A stretch of DNA of 64,000 bases. Origin: Candidatus Puniceispirillum marinum IMCC1322. GTDB lineage: Bacteria > Pseudomonadota > Alphaproteobacteria > Puniceispirillales > Puniceispirillaceae. The DNA lies in the NCBI RefSeq assembly GCF_000024465.1, contig NC_014010.1:496001-560000 (forward strand), read 5' to 3'. Numbering within the stretch: position 1 is the first letter of the stretch; each line of letters begins with the position of its first letter. Shown here piece by piece: positions 16,319 to 26,188 of the stretch. Below the pieces are notes generated by a model. The model had not been told where the DNA came from. It saw only the letters and a program-made list of their open reading frames with translations, and did not search any database. The translations under genes were made by a program, and so were the position numbers.

Positions 16319-17628
16319 TACCCCTCCTGCTCGCTTGGTACAATCGGCATGGATACCGGTGACGCCTTCACACAGGAAAGCGCACTAAGCGCGCTCAAAG
16401 CGGCTTCTAGCGCCGATGCAGGGCATTCATGCGTTGTCATGGCAAGTGCCACAACATCATCAGGTGCCCGCCCCTGCTGGACAAGCGACTCTACGGAAAT
16501 ATCATGTTCTTGCAGAATTCTTGTCACATCGGCCAGAACACCCGGCTGGTCAATCACCGTCAGACGGATATAAAAGGCTGTATCAGGGCCATTACCATTC
16601 TTGGCCTTGCTGCCATCGCTAAGCGCGGCCATCGGGCGGCCAAACGGCAAACAGGCGCGTCCGGCCGCAACATCGATCACATCAGCTAATACGGCTGATC
16701 CTGTTGCCCCTGCCCCCGCGCCAGGGCCAACTGATAAGACGCTGCCAATCGGCATACCATCATAGGCAACAGCATTCAAAACACCATCAACCTTAGCCAG
16801 CTGGCTTGATAACGGCAATAAACAGGTTTCCATCCGTGGCACACGACCTGGCTCAGCTACACCAACAAGCTTGATACGGAATCCAAGCTGGCGGGCATAG
16901 GCAAAATCAACCGCCGACACATCACGGATGCCGCTTATTTTGACCGCTTCGAAATGTGGTGTATGACCAAAGGCAATCGCCGCCAGAATGGTCAGCTTAT
17001 GCGCGGCATCAATGCCATCAACGTCAAAACTTGGTTCGGCTTCGGCATAGCCGAGCTTTTGTGCATCAACAAGCACATCGTCAAAATGCTCGCCAGTTTT
17101 TTCCATGCGCGATAGAATATAGTTACAGGTGCCATTCAAAATACCGGCAACGCGGGAAAATTCATTCGCTACCAGTCCTTCGCGCAATGTCTTAACGGCA
17201 GGAATGCCACCAGCCACTGCCGCCTCAAAGGTCAGCGCAACCTCATTCTCCTCTGCCAGTTTTGCCAGCGCACCACCATGATGCGCAATCATCGCTTTAT
17301 TAGCCGTGACAACATGTTTTCCGGCCGCTAAGGCCGCGCGTGTTAGATCAAGTGCAACACCCTCACTGCCACCGATCAGCTCGATAACAAGGTCAACATC
17401 ATCAATTTTGGCAAGATCGCGTGCATCATCCACCCATTGGATACCATCCATTGAAAAGCCACGATCACTATCCTTGCTTCGCGCTGATACGGCTACCAGT
17501 TGCAAGCGGCTACCGCCCGCCGCGCTCAGCGCGTCGTTGCGTCTAATCAACTGGCGAGCGACTTCACTGCCAACGACGCCTAGACCGGCAATAGCAATAT
17601 TCAAAACAGATTTTTCATAAGTCATCAA
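16318..17628 (-). CDS. hom: homoserine dehydrogenase
   Basis: 436 residues. NAD(P)-dependent reduction of aspartate semialdehyde to homoserine, the branch point to threonine and methionine. Rossmann loop IAGLGVVGSEVA near residue 12, the homoserine-binding segment GILNGTCNYIL, the catalytic region YAEAEPSFDVDGIDAAHK, and a C-terminal ACT domain (LTVIDQPGVLADVTRIL) that normally senses threonine. In this window it connects to metY (methionine branch) and threonine ammonia-lyase (threonine breakdown), though neither is adjacent. It is transcribed together with recJ. Confidence 0.95.
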   Translation of the reverse strand: MMTYEKSVLNIAIAGLGVVGSEVARQLIRRNDALSAAGGSRLQLVAVSARSKDSDRGFSMDGIQWVDDARDLAKIDDVDLVIELIGGSEGVALDLTRAALAAGKHVVTANKAMIAHHGGALAKLAEENEVALTFEAAVAGGIPAVKTLREGLVANEFSRVAGILNGTCNYILSRMEKTGEHFDDVLVDAQKLGYAEAEPSFDVDGIDAAHKLTILAAIAFGHTPHFEAVKISGIRDVSAVDFAYARQLGFRIKLVGVAEPGRVPRMETCLLPLSSQLAKVDGVLNAVAYDGMPIGSVLSVGPGAGAGATGSAVLADVIDVAAGRACLPFGRPMAALSDGSKAKNGNGPDTAFYIRLTVIDQPGVLADVTRILQEHDISVESLVQQGRAPDDVVALAMTTHECPASALEAALSALSALSCVKASPVSMPIVPSEQEG

Positions 17629-17728
17629 AGATTTCCATCAAGGCCGAAGAAAAAAGCGGAAAAACGGCTCACCACCACCTGCATTTTCTAACGAATTGGT
17701 CATAAACTAGCAAGCATAACTGGTGCGA

Positions 17729-20700
17729 TTAGCCGTCGTCATTTTTGCCAAACCCGCCACCTCCGGGGGTTTCAATGACAAACACATCACCGGGCTTCAT
17801 TGTGCGCAAATCGGTAGCCGTTAATGTCTCGATTGACCCATCGGTGCGTTCGACCCAGTTTGCGCCGGTAGCCGCTGCCCCACCGCCTGCCATGCCATAG
17901 GGCGGTACAATCCGGTGGTTAGCAAGGATAACAGCTTCCATTTCTTCCAGAAAGCGTGTGCGACGCCGGACACCATTGCCGCCCATATACTTGCCGACAC
18001 CACCAGAGTTTTCCCTGATTTCAAAACTTTCCAGAATAACGGGATAGCGCCATTCAAGCACTTCCGGATCGGTCAGACGACTATTGGTCATGTGCGTATG
18101 CACCGCGTCCGTTCCGTCAAAATCAGGGCCTGCGCCAGATCCCCCACACAGGGTTTCATAATATTGATGCGTATCATTGCCATAGATGAAATTATTCATC
18201 GTACCTTGTGCTGCTGCCATCACCCCAAGCGCGCCATACAGCGTATCCGTAACAATCTGCGACGTTTCTACATTGCCGGCGATGACCGCGGCTGGATAGC
18301 GGGCTTTTAGCATGCAATCATCAGGTAAAATGATGCTGACCGGCTTCAGGCAACCTTCATTCATTGGTATATCATCATCTACTAACGTTCTGAAAACATA
18401 CAATACTGCGGCACGGCATACAGCCGCAGGAGCGTTGAAATTGTTAGCCCCTTGTGGACTGGTGCCGGTGAAATCCACCACCGCTGACCGTTTCGCTTTA
18501 TCAATCGAAATCTTGACTTTGACCTGCTGCCCATTATCCATCGGATAGGTAAATTCGCCATCACTCAGCACATCAATCACGCGGCGTACCGATTCTTCGG
18601 CATTGTCTTGCACATGCCCCATATAGGCAATGACCGTATCAAGCCCGAACTGCACCACCATCTTGTTTAGTTCCTGCAAGCCTTTTTCATTGGCGGCAAG
18701 CTGTGCCCGCAGATCGGCAATATTCTGTTCGGGGTTGCGCGCTGGATATTTTGCCTCTTTCAGAATTGCCATCATTTCGGCTTCGCGATAAGTACCGGCA
18801 TCGACCATCTTAAAATTATCAATCAGCACCCCTTCTTCATCGATATGCGCTGAATCTGGCGGCGCTGATCCTGGCGTGCGCCCGCCCACATCTGGGTGAT
18901 GACCTCGACAAGCGACAAAGAACAGAATATCGCTTTTATCTGCCTTGAACACTGGCGTAACGACAGTAATATCCGGAAGATGCGTACCCCCATTATAAGG
19001 GTTGTTCAGAACAAATGAGTCGCCCGGATTGATATTGCCTTCATTACCATTGATGATCGCGCGTACACTTTCACCCATTGAACCAAGATGCACCGGCATA
19101 TGCGGGGCATTGGCAATGAGCGAACCGGTGGCATCAAAAATGGCACATGAAAAATCAAGCCGTTCCTTGACATTCACTGACAAAGCCGTGTTTTGCAGTG
19201 TATAGCCCATCTGTTCGGCAATCGACATGAACAGATTATTGAACACTTCCAGCATTACCGGATCACAGCTAGTACCGATCGCATGGCGTTCTGCCCGTGC
19301 TTCGGTACGCCGCAACACCAGATTGCCGATGTCGGACATTTCCGCTTCCCAGCCAGGCTCGACAACATTGGTGCCAGTGGCTTCGATAATCAAAGCGGGA
19401 CCTTTGATCCGGTTGCCAGCGCCGATCTTGTCACGCTGAAAGACTGGTGCCTTGACAAATTCACCCCCCATATAGGCATCAACGATGTCAACTGGCTGGG
19501 GATCATCCGCGCTCATAGGTTGGCTGATCGATGGCAAGTCAAATGTATGACCAATCGCTTCAACCGAAATGGTGGCCGCGATCAATGCTTTGCCTGACAT
19601 CAAAAATCCGAAACGTGACCTGTAGGCGGCCTCATAGGCGACGGTCATCGAGTCTATATCGCCATCATAGGGAACTTCCAACGCTGTATCCGAGCCATCA
19701 TAGCGCAGATGCACAAACCAGTTGGTTTCCATGCGCTCAGCCGCGATATTCTGCGCCCGCACCTCGGCTTCGGCATCCGTAGCCAATGCGCTCAGCTCAC
19801 TTTCAAGACGGCCAAGCAATTCCGTGTTCAGATGCGCTTCAACCGACCTTTCGCGCATCGCCGTTACATCGGCCAGCCCCATGCCATAGGCTGATAACAC
19901 TCCGGCAAATGGATGAATCAGCACCGATGTCATGCCCAGATTATCGGCGATCTGACAGGCATGCTGTCCACCAGCCCCGCCAAAACATTGCAAGGTATAT
20001 TCGGTGACATCATAGCCGCGTTGCACCGATATCTTTTTGATCGCATTCGCCATATTTTCAACCGCTATACGCAAAAACCCATCGGCAATGGCTTCGGGCG
20101 AGCGATCCATACCGGTGCTGGCCTTGACCTGTGCTGCCAGCGCTTCAAATCCGGCACGTACAGGCACCGCGTCAAGCGGTTGATTCTGGTTCGGGCCAAA
20201 TACTGGGGGAAAGAATTGCGGTTGTAATTTACCCAGCATCACATTGCAGTCAGTGACCGCCAACGGGCCGCCGCGTCGGTAACAGGCTGGCCCCGGATTG
20301 GCACCAGCGCTTTCCGGCCCCACCCGAAAACGCGCGCCATCGAACTGGCATAAAGACCCGCCACCTGCCGCAACCGTATGGATCAACAGCATTGGCGCAT
20401 GTATCCGCACGCCAGCTACAACAGTCTCAAACACCCGTTCAAAGGCATTTTCAAAATGCGCCACATCGGTTGATGTTCCGCCCATATCAAACGTAATCAC
20501 CCGGTCAAAGCCAGCTTGCTGCGCCGTTTTGACAGCCCCGACAATCCCCCCAGCCGGCCCTGACAAAATCGCATCCTTGCCCTGAAACAGACTCGAATCT
20601 GTCAAGCCGCCATTCGATTGCATCAGTTGCAAATTGGTGCTGTTTCCGTCATCTGACAGCGCCTCGGCAATCCGGTCGATATAGCGGCGCAAAATCGGCG

Positions 20701-21394
20701 ACAGATAAGCATCGGCGATCGTCGTATCGCCGCGCCCGACAAATTTGATCATCGAGCTGGTCTGATGGCTTGTCGAAATCTGGCTAAAGCCAATATCTGA
20801 TGCCAGTTTGGCTATCTTTTGCTCATGCCCTGGCACACGGTAAGCATGCATCAACACAATCGCAATCGACCGGATGCCATCATCATAGGCGGCTTGCAGA
20901 CGCGGCCGCAGATCATCCAGATCAAGCGGCACCAGCACATTATCCTCGGCATCAATGCGCTCATTAACTTCTTCCACGCGTTCATACAGCATTTCAGGCA
21001 AGGTAATCTTGCGGTCAAACAGCCGCGGACGTGCCTGATAGGCAATACGTATCTGGTCACGGAAACCCTTTGTTACAACCAGCAAGGTGCGGTCACCCTT
21101 GCGCTCCAGCAGTGCATTGGTGGCGACCGTTGTGCCCATTTTCACCGCATCAATCAGGCTGGCGGGGATCGGGTCGTTGCTCTCGATATTCAGAAAGTCG
21201 CGGATCCCCTGCAACGCGGCATCATCATAGGCTTCCGGATTTTCCGACAGTAATTTATGCGTCGCCAGCACGCCTTCGGGACTGCGCGCTACCACATCGG
21301 TGAATGTGCCCCCACGGTCAACCCAGAACTGCCAGCCGGATATATCCGCGCCTTTATCTGAAGCGTGCGTTTTGTCAAAAGAGTCCGGTGGCAT
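17729..21394 (-). CDS. 5-oxoprolinase / N-methylhydantoinase-type HyuA-HyuB fusion
   Basis: About 1220 residues: the HyuA-like ATPase half (about 1-690; [46 protein letters not shown]) fused to the HyuB half (about 700-1210; [33 protein letters not shown]). The fused form is that of ATP-dependent 5-oxoprolinase, which opens 5-oxoproline to glutamate, but hydantoinase or acetone-carboxylase-like roles use the same fold. I take ATG 21394 (MPPDSF), preceded by GGA at fair spacing; an ORF start at 21430 adds an unlikely hydrophobic lead. A single-gene unit between hom and the GFA/GNAT operon. Confidence 0.88.
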   Translation of the reverse strand: MPPDSFDKTHASDKGADISGWQFWVDRGGTFTDVVARSPEGVLATHKLLSENPEAYDDAALQGIRDFLNIESNDPIPASLIDAVKMGTTVATNALLERKGDRTLLVVTKGFRDQIRIAYQARPRLFDRKITLPEMLYERVEEVNERIDAEDNVLVPLDLDDLRPRLQAAYDDGIRSIAIVLMHAYRVPGHEQKIAKLASDIGFSQISTSHQTSSMIKFVGRGDTTIADAYLSPILRRYIDRIAEALSDDGNSTNLQLMQSNGGLTDSSLFQGKDAILSGPAGGIVGAVKTAQQAGFDRVITFDMGGTSTDVAHFENAFERVFETVVAGVRIHAPMLLIHTVAAGGGSLCQFDGARFRVGPESAGANPGPACYRRGGPLAVTDCNVMLGKLQPQFFPPVFGPNQNQPLDAVPVRAGFEALAAQVKASTGMDRSPEAIADGFLRIAVENMANAIKKISVQRGYDVTEYTLQCFGGAGGQHACQIADNLGMTSVLIHPFAGVLSAYGMGLADVTAMRERSVEAHLNTELLGRLESELSALATDAEAEVRAQNIAAERMETNWFVHLRYDGSDTALEVPYDGDIDSMTVAYEAAYRSRFGFLMSGKALIAATISVEAIGHTFDLPSISQPMSADDPQPVDIVDAYMGGEFVKAPVFQRDKIGAGNRIKGPALIIEATGTNVVEPGWEAEMSDIGNLVLRRTEARAERHAIGTSCDPVMLEVFNNLFMSIAEQMGYTLQNTALSVNVKERLDFSCAIFDATGSLIANAPHMPVHLGSMGESVRAIINGNEGNINPGDSFVLNNPYNGGTHLPDITVVTPVFKADKSDILFFVACRGHHPDVGGRTPGSAPPDSAHIDEEGVLIDNFKMVDAGTYREAEMMAILKEAKYPARNPEQNIADLRAQLAANEKGLQELNKMVVQFGLDTVIAYMGHVQDNAEESVRRVIDVLSDGEFTYPMDNGQQVKVKISIDKAKRSAVVDFTGTSPQGANNFNAPAAVCRAAVLYVFRTLVDDDIPMNEGCLKPVSIILPDDCMLKARYPAAVIAGNVETSQIVTDTLYGALGVMAAAQGTMNNFIYGNDTHQYYETLCGGSGAGPDFDGTDAVHTHMTNSRLTDPEVLEWRYPVILESFEIRENSGGVGKYMGGNGVRRRTRFLEEMEAVILANHRIVPPYGMAGGGAAATGANWVERTDGSIETLTATDLRTMKPGDVFVIETPGGGGFGKNDDG

Positions 21395-21539
21395 AAAATA
21401 TCCGTTCACAAGCAGTAATCGAAAGAACAAACAGCAATATCGATGAAAATGATTCCGCTAAATATGTTCGTAATGAATGTCGCGGATAACCGCCCGTCTT
21501 GTCAATTTGTCTTGTCAATTTTGATCTATGAAAATCAGC

Positions 21540-21911
21540 TTATTTTCTGTCACAGACATGATTGATACCATCGCTAATCTTCGCATCCATAAAGGCATGA
21601 ATATCGACCATATCAAAACAGGCAATATTAACCCCATAAGTAGTCGGGTCAGCGCGGCGCTTATGAAATGTATAAATACCGCATTTTTTACAGAAATAAT
21701 GTTTTGCTTCACCTGTATTCCACCGATACAGCGTCAGCAACTTTTCACCTTTGACAATCTTCAGATCGTCCAGTTTGACCGAGGCCATGACCGCCCAGCG
21801 GCGACGGCATAGGGAACAGTCACATCTCTTGGCGCTAACAAATTCTCCATCAAACGGAATTATGAATTCTACCCCGCCGCAATGACACGTACCGGTTATG
21901 GTCATTTTCAA
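21540..21911 (-). CDS. GFA-family (Mss4-like) zinc protein
   Basis: 123 residues of the family named after glutathione-dependent formaldehyde-activating enzyme. The zinc cysteines are visible: GTCHCGGVEF at the start, KRCDCSLCRRR in the middle and YFCKKCGIYTFH. The family has many members that do not act on formaldehyde, so only a cysteine/zinc-dependent thiol-adduct role can be suggested. It is the last gene of a four-gene operon; its start overlaps the acetyltransferase stop by four bases. Confidence 0.85.
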   Translation of the reverse strand: MKMTITGTCHCGGVEFIIPFDGEFVSAKRCDCSLCRRRWAVMASVKLDDLKIVKGEKLLTLYRWNTGEAKHYFCKKCGIYTFHKRRADPTTYGVNIACFDMVDIHAFMDAKISDGINHVCDRK

Positions 21912-22387
21912 AACTCCTTTTCGAAATATACGCGGTCATAGCCGTCAACTTCACCGCGAAAGGTTTCGCTAAAGCCAAGCGCATGATACCAGCTGATATT
22001 CCGTTCCATCTTAACATTCGTATAAAGCTGATAACGGTCACAAAGCGGGCGCAGATAATCTTCTATAAAATCCATCATGCGCTTGCCTAGCCCCTTGCCT
22101 GCCGCCATCGGCGTTACGGCCACATTTTCAAGCCAGTAATCATCACCTTTTTTGACAATTATGGCAAAGCCAACAATGTCAAAATCGTCACGCTTGCCAC
22201 TATCACTTTTGGTATCGGCCACCTTGTCCTCGACAACAAATACAATATCATCCGCTATATGCGCCGCATAATCAGCCAGCATCGGCGCTGGCCTCCGCCC
22301 CATCAGCGGCACATAATCCCGATAGGCCGCCACCGCAATCGCAGCGCACGTTTCGGCATCATCCATAGTGGCTTTACGTATCTTCAT
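21908..22387 (-). CDS. GNAT-family N-acetyltransferase
   Basis: 159 residues. A GNAT fold with the acetyl-CoA pyrophosphate loop VTPMAAGKGLGKRMM (R/Q-x-x-G-x-G/A form) preceded by YWLENVAV, and YTNVKMERNISWYHALGFSE near the end, which is typical of amine-acetylating relatives. The acceptor is unknown. It overlaps both neighbours by four bases, so it is translated in step with the PaiB-like and GFA genes. Confidence 0.85.
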   Translation of the reverse strand: MKIRKATMDDAETCAAIAVAAYRDYVPLMGRRPAPMLADYAAHIADDIVFVVEDKVADTKSDSGKRDDFDIVGFAIIVKKGDDYWLENVAVTPMAAGKGLGKRMMDFIEDYLRPLCDRYQLYTNVKMERNISWYHALGFSETFRGEVDGYDRVYFEKEF

Positions 22388-23028
22388 AACTTCTCTTCAT
22401 CCGGCATAATCCGCGCCATTGCATCGGCCAGCACGGGTCTATCCGCTTCCAGCTTCTGCCGCACATTATCTCTATCCTGTACTGGCCGGTTCTGGCTCAT
22501 TTTTGACTTGGCTTCACATCTTGAAACCGAAATGCGCAACCCGATAATTGATGCTATCTGTTCATCCAGAAAATCACGCGGCGCATCACGCATTTTCCAG
22601 GCCTTATCACCATTAACTCTTTGTTCAAACAGGCTGGTCAATTTGCCAACCACTGACCGCAGGAATTTCACATCATCACTAAATGTGATGGTGCCGTGAA
22701 AATGCACAATCTGGTAATTCCATGTCGGCACGACCTTATGATGCTCTGCCTTTGATGGATACCAGTTCGGGCTGATATAGGCATCCTCGGCATGAAAGAT
22801 CACCATGACATCGCTAGATTGCGCGACAATCTCATGCATGTCATTGGCTTTGGCGATATGTCCGATTAATGATTTATTGCCATCATCATCCGTTTCCAGT
22901 AATAGCGGGATATGGTTGGCAAGCAGGCCATCTGCACCATGCGTTACCACCGTGGCAAGCGGAAAAGACGTTACGATCTTTTCGATTTCGCTATCACGCA
23001 CTTCATTGAAATGGACGGGTATATACAT
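22384..23028 (-). CDS. PaiB-like FMN-binding protein
   Basis: 214 residues of the PaiB family (FMN-binding, annotated as negative transcriptional regulator after Bacillus PaiB). Seen: the start MYIPVHFNE, the segment LANHIPLLLE, VMVIFHAEDAYISPNWYPSK and WNYQIVHFHGTI, which carry the flavin-contact residues of the split-barrel fold. In Bacillus, paiA (a GNAT) and paiB are adjacent; here a GNAT lies on both sides, which fits the same functional partnership. The start overlaps the upstream GNAT end by 26 bases. Confidence 0.88.
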   Translation of the reverse strand: MYIPVHFNEVRDSEIEKIVTSFPLATVVTHGADGLLANHIPLLLETDDDGNKSLIGHIAKANDMHEIVAQSSDVMVIFHAEDAYISPNWYPSKAEHHKVVPTWNYQIVHFHGTITFSDDVKFLRSVVGKLTSLFEQRVNGDKAWKMRDAPRDFLDEQIASIIGLRISVSRCEAKSKMSQNRPVQDRDNVRQKLEADRPVLADAMARIMPDEEKL

Positions 23029-23560
23029 TTCGAGTCACCTGTTCCTGTTTATATATTTCATGGCGGTTGACTTCCTGTTGCAGATTAATGGGGCCAGGCG
23101 TTGTCCAATAACGCTTAACTGGTCGGAACCCCAGACTTTGCAAAACCTTGTTTGGCCCTATATTCTGCGCATAAGGTTCGCAAATAATCATCTGTAAATT
23201 CAGAATATCAAAAAACATGGCAATTGATTGCCCAAGACAGCTTTTGGCAATGCCCTGCCCGCGATTGGCATCATCCCAGATATGCATATGTATCATGCCC
23301 GTTTTGCCATATGTGAAGGGCGACATATTCGAATGGCCAACCAGATCACCCTGAAATTCCCATCCAAGATAGAACATATGACGCTCAGACAATGATGTGT
23401 GAAACTGATCTGTCAGTGTCTTGACCCATTGGCCTCTTGACGGCAATTTTGTTTTATCAACGCCAAGCGCCAATAAATGGCTATCACTGGCATTGCCCCA
23501 GTAATCGGCAACCAGCATATGTTCCGCCAAAGTCATTTCGCGCACTATTATACTACTCAT
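23003..23560 (-). CDS. GNAT-family N-acetyltransferase (RimJ/RimL-like)
   Basis: 185 residues. The GNAT motif is present as NRGQGIAKSCLGQ and the C-terminal QNIGPNKVLQSLGFRPVKRYWTTPGPIN resembles the RimJ/RimL and spermidine/amine acetyltransferase branch. It is the first gene of the PaiB operon, and its 3' end overlaps the PaiB start by 26 bases. It is distinct in sequence from the second GNAT of the operon, so the two are not a recent duplication. Acceptor unknown. Confidence 0.82.
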   Translation of the reverse strand: MSSIIVREMTLAEHMLVADYWGNASDSHLLALGVDKTKLPSRGQWVKTLTDQFHTSLSERHMFYLGWEFQGDLVGHSNMSPFTYGKTGMIHMHIWDDANRGQGIAKSCLGQSIAMFFDILNLQMIICEPYAQNIGPNKVLQSLGFRPVKRYWTTPGPINLQQEVNRHEIYKQEQVTRNVYTRPFQ

Positions 23561-23644
23561 CGTAAAAATCTGTCTCCATAATTGTTTTTATTCAACAATT
23601 TATGGAATTAACCAATTTGCCCCATAAAAAAGGTACAAAAAGCA

Positions 23645-23671
23645 AAAAGGCAGGGAAAATCCCTGCCTTTT
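23645..23671 (-). terminator. Rho-independent terminator after rpsI
   Basis: GGCAGGGA and TCCCTGCC pair perfectly around an AAA loop, with AAAA and TTTT extending the stem on each side. On the minus strand the stem is followed by a T-run. It ends the rplM-rpsI transcript. The symmetric tails allow it to work in both directions, shielding rpsI from the adjacent GNAT operon promoter region. Confidence 0.88.
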
Positions 23672-23692
23672 CGAAATATGAAACGGGCAAAC

Positions 23693-24274
23693 CTAACGCT
23701 TGGAGAACTGGAAGCTCTTACGCGCTTTCGCTCTACCGTATTTCTTACGCTCGACAACACGTGAGTCACGTGTCAGAAAACCACCGGCTTTCAAAGCGGG
23801 GCGCAGGCCTGGCTCGAAATAGGTCAAAGCCCGGCTGATACCGTGGCGTACCGCGCCAGCCTGACCAGACAGACCGCCACCTTTAACCGTAGCAAACACA
23901 TCAAATTCACCAACACGCTCAACCGTTTCGAAAGGCTGGGCAAGGATCATCTGCAAAACCGGACGTGCGAAATAAACGCTGACGTCACGACCATTGATTT
24001 TCACCTGACCGGTGCCACGCTTCACCCATACACGGGCAGAGGCGTCTTTCCGGCGACCAGTTGCATATGAACGGCCAAGACTATCGATCTTTGGCTCGGC
24101 AGGTGCGGCGACAACTTCGGCAGGCGCGGCATCAGCCGTGCCACCTTCGGTAAGCGCACCAAGCGCGGCCATGCCCACAGCTTCGGGTGCAGACGTTACT
24201 TCGGGTGTAGATGGGGCTTCAGCAACGGTCTCTGCTACTGGCTTTTCATCTTCGTTTTGCGTTTCCTGAGCCAT
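23693..24274 (-). CDS. rpsI: 30S ribosomal protein S9 with acidic N-terminal extension
   Basis: 193 residues against about 130 for a minimal S9. The S9 core starts around residue 66 ([20 protein letters not shown]), contains the [12 protein letters not shown] turn and ends in the basic tail [16 protein letters not shown] whose last Arg reaches the P-site tRNA. Residues 1-64 are an extension rich in Ala, Glu and Pro ([16 protein letters not shown]). Longer S9 proteins of this kind are known in several alphaproteobacteria. rplM and rpsI are separated by two bases, as in most bacteria. Confidence 0.96.
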   Translation of the reverse strand: MAQETQNEDEKPVAETVAEAPSTPEVTSAPEAVGMAALGALTEGGTADAAPAEVVAAPAEPKIDSLGRSYATGRRKDASARVWVKRGTGQVKINGRDVSVYFARPVLQMILAQPFETVERVGEFDVFATVKGGGLSGQAGAVRHGISRALTYFEPGLRPALKAGGFLTRDSRVVERKKYGRAKARKSFQFSKR

Positions 24275-24276
24275 AA

Positions 24277-24744
24277 CTACCTCTTATTCTTTTCGTTCAT
24301 GCTGGCGATATCGAGTACCGCTGGCTGCTGTGCTTCATGCGGATGCGACGGGCCAGCATAGATATGCAGGTTACGCATCGCCTGGCGCCCAAGCGGGCCA
24401 CGTGGGATCATGCGCTCGACAGCTTTTTCGACAACACGGGTCGGAAAACGGCCATCAAGAATTTTGTCGGCTGTACGTTCCTTGATACCGCCCGGATAGC
24501 CGGTGTGCCAGTAATAGGTCTTTTGCGAACGCTTATTACCCGTCAGCTTCACCTTTTCGGCATTCACAACGATGATATGATCGCCGCAATCCATATTAGG
24601 TGTATAAGTCGGCTTGTGCTTACCCCGAACACGCAAGGCGATCAAAGACGCAAGACGTCCCAGAACCAGATCCTGCGCATCGACAACGAACCAGTTCTTT
24701 TCGATGTCTTTGGGTGTTGCAACATATGTCCTTGGCAAAGGCAT
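24277..24744 (-). CDS. rplM: 50S ribosomal protein L13
   Basis: 155 residues, the family size. Typical segments: [44 protein letters not shown], and the signature [28 protein letters not shown]. First gene of the rplM-rpsI operon. A promoter is visible at 24819-24847; between it and the start codon the leader can form a CCAGT/ACTGG hairpin, a possible site for feedback control by L13 (inferred). GGAG lies before the ATG. Confidence 0.97.
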   Translation of the reverse strand: MPLPRTYVATPKDIEKNWFVVDAQDLVLGRLASLIALRVRGKHKPTYTPNMDCGDHIIVVNAEKVKLTGNKRSQKTYYWHTGYPGGIKERTADKILDGRFPTRVVEKAVERMIPRGPLGRQAMRNLHIYAGPSHPHEAQQPAVLDIASMNEKNKR

Positions 24745-24818
24745 AAAACAATCTCCAATTTTAGAATGATACAGACAGACCAGTTCATCTTTACTGGCTC
24801 ATCTGCGAAACTGTTGCG

Positions 24819-24847
24819 GTTATAGGGCGATACAGTCACCTCGTCAA
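24819..24847 (-). promoter_or_regulatory. sigma-70-type promoter of rplM-rpsI
   Basis: On the minus strand TTGACG (24842-24847) and TATAAC (24819-24824) are separated by exactly 17 bases, close to the consensus hexamers at ideal spacing. Transcription would start about 68 bases before rplM. Confidence 0.8.
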
Positions 24848-24899
24848 ACAAAAAATATATTGTATTAATTATATAATCGTTTAAATACAGTAAGTTAAT

Positions 24900-24923
24900 T
24901 ATGTGGTTTTATTTTACCACATA
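24900..24923. repeat. AT-rich inverted repeat
   Basis: TATGTGGT and ACCACATA pair around a TTTATTTT loop, an 8-bp stem. It lies upstream of the rplM promoter and downstream, on the minus strand, of the possible remnant ORF at 24989. It may be a weak terminator, but there is no G/C-rich stem and no strict T-run. Confidence 0.35.
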
Positions 24924-24988
24924 TATTTTGACCCTGCCTGCATAAATTTGACTCCAGATTGCTTTTACCGCGATCATGTCTATGCTAC

Positions 24989-25132
24989 TTAAAGTGACAG
25001 AACCTTAAGGTCTCGTGCATCCGTAGCAATGTCACGTTGCCAATTAGCAAGCTTATCAAAAGTTACAGTATCTTTGGATGGTTCTAACAAAACATTGTTT
25101 AATGTTTTAAACTCGGCATTGGCCCTATCCAC
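24989..25132 (-). pseudogene. possible ORF fragment
   Basis: A minus-strand frame with protein-like content (GTG start; VDRANAEFKTLNNVLLEPSK in the first part, NWQRDIATDARDLKVLSL at the end). There is no ribosome site before the GTG and the frame is closed shortly upstream, so it could be the remaining C-terminus of a lost gene or chance. It overlaps the promoter region of the small exported protein on the other strand. No family recognised. Confidence 0.2.
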
Positions 25133-25171
25133 TGTGCTATTTAGCGGAAAGGCGATTCAAGGAGAAAAATA

Positions 25172-25393
25172 ATGCAAAACCTGACCACACCAAAAGCGAC
25201 ATTGATTGGTTTAAGTTTAATAGCATTAGCGATTGCGACAACACCGTTTACAAGTGGTTTTGTTCAGCCTGCTAATGCTCAAAGCGGTATTCAAAAAGTA
25301 ATAATTTGTGACCACCTTGACCCTAACGTTTGTGCAGGAGTTCATTGGGACTTTCTTACTGAAAAAAACGCGCTTTTTACAAGAGCAAACTAA
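25172..25393 (+). CDS. small exported protein of unknown function
   Basis: 73 residues. Residues 1-37 are a clear Sec signal peptide (basic start, LIGLSLIALAIATTPF core, cleavage after PANA). The mature part is only about 36 residues, with two cysteines in KVIICDHLDPNVCAGVHW, nine residues apart, which could form a periplasmic disulfide. AAGGAG is placed well before the ATG, so translation is likely. No homologous family recognised. It ends 27 bases before trpG and could be read through into it. Confidence 0.6.
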   Translation: MQNLTTPKATLIGLSLIALAIATTPFTSGFVQPANAQSGIQKVIICDHLDPNVCAGVHWDFLTEKNALFTRAN

Positions 25394-25420
25394 ACCCAGC
25401 AGATAATGTAAAGCACCATC

Positions 25421-26092
25421 ATGTTCATCCTCATTGATAATTACGACAGTTTCACTTGGAACCTTTGGCATTTCCTGTCTGACCTTGGTGCCAGGGTCGA
25501 GATCATCCGCAATGACGCGGCCACGGCTGACGATATCATCACGCGCGCGCCGCAGGGCATTATCGTCTCGCCTGGCCCGGGCACGCCTGATGATGCTGGC
25601 ATCACCATTGACCTGATACGTGCGGCAAAAGGCAAAATCCCCCTGCTTGGCGTTTGTCTTGGGCATCAAGCGCTTGCCGTTGCCTTTGGCGCGTCGATCA
25701 TGCGCGTTGATCCGCCGGTTCATGGCAAATTATCAATGGTCAAGCGCACCTATAGTAACGCCGTTGTCACCGACATTTTCGCCAATTGCCCTGAAGACTT
25801 TCCGGTTACCAGATATCATTCACTCGTGGTTGATGAAGCGACCTTGCCTGATGAATTGACCGTGACCGCGCGCACGGCGGCGGGGGCGATCATGGGGCTA
25901 TCGCATTGTCAGGCTGAATTGCACGGCGTCCAGTTCCATCCCGAATCCATTGCTTCGGTGGCGGGATACCGTATTCTGGGCAATTTTCTGAAAATCTGCG
26001 GGCATGACCTGCCTGATGAGGACACATTGGCGGCACTGGAAACACAAATCCTGCGTCTCGATCAACGCTTCCCCGACCAGATGCACGCTTAA
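25421..26092 (+). CDS. trpG: anthranilate synthase glutamine amidotransferase subunit
   Basis: 223 residues. Class I glutamine amidotransferase that supplies ammonia to TrpE for anthranilate synthesis. The start LIDNYDSFTWNLWHF, oxyanion loop IVSPGPGTPDDAG, nucleophile LLGVCLGHQALA and the His-Glu pair GVQFHPESIAS are all present. A TrpG used for folate (PabA) has the same fold, but closeness to trpD and trpC favours tryptophan. trpE is not in the window. The gene is cut off from trpDC by the metY and Sel1 genes, unlike the usual trpGDC order in this group. Confidence 0.93.
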   Translation: MFILIDNYDSFTWNLWHFLSDLGARVEIIRNDAATADDIITRAPQGIIVSPGPGTPDDAGITIDLIRAAKGKIPLLGVCLGHQALAVAFGASIMRVDPPVHGKLSMVKRTYSNAVVTDIFANCPEDFPVTRYHSLVVDEATLPDELTVTARTAAGAIMGLSHCQAELHGVQFHPESIASVAGYRILGNFLKICGHDLPDEDTLAALETQILRLDQRFPDQMHA

Positions 26093-26110
26093 GGCCAGAT
26101 GCACGCTTAA
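26077..26110 (+). repeat. tandem duplication over the trpG stop codon
   Basis: The 16 bases CCAGATGCACGCTTAA occur twice, at 26077-26092 and 26095-26110, with a period of 18. The first copy holds the end of trpG and its TAA; because the period is a multiple of three the second copy provides a second in-frame TAA five codons on. Confidence 0.9.
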
Positions 26111-26131
26111 AATCATCACCTGCAACCGCAA

Positions 26132-26158
26132 AGGGGCGCGGATCATCTCCACGCCCCT
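26132..26158. terminator. terminator between convergent trpG and metY
   Basis: AGGGGCG pairs with CGCCCCT and, after one C/A mismatch, GGA pairs with TCC around a TCATC loop. The stem lies between the ends of the convergent genes and is followed by AT-rich sequence on the plus side, so it probably stops trpG transcription and may also serve metY. Confidence 0.7.
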
Positions 26159-26188
26159 CATCAATTCATATTATATATTCTATGCGTC

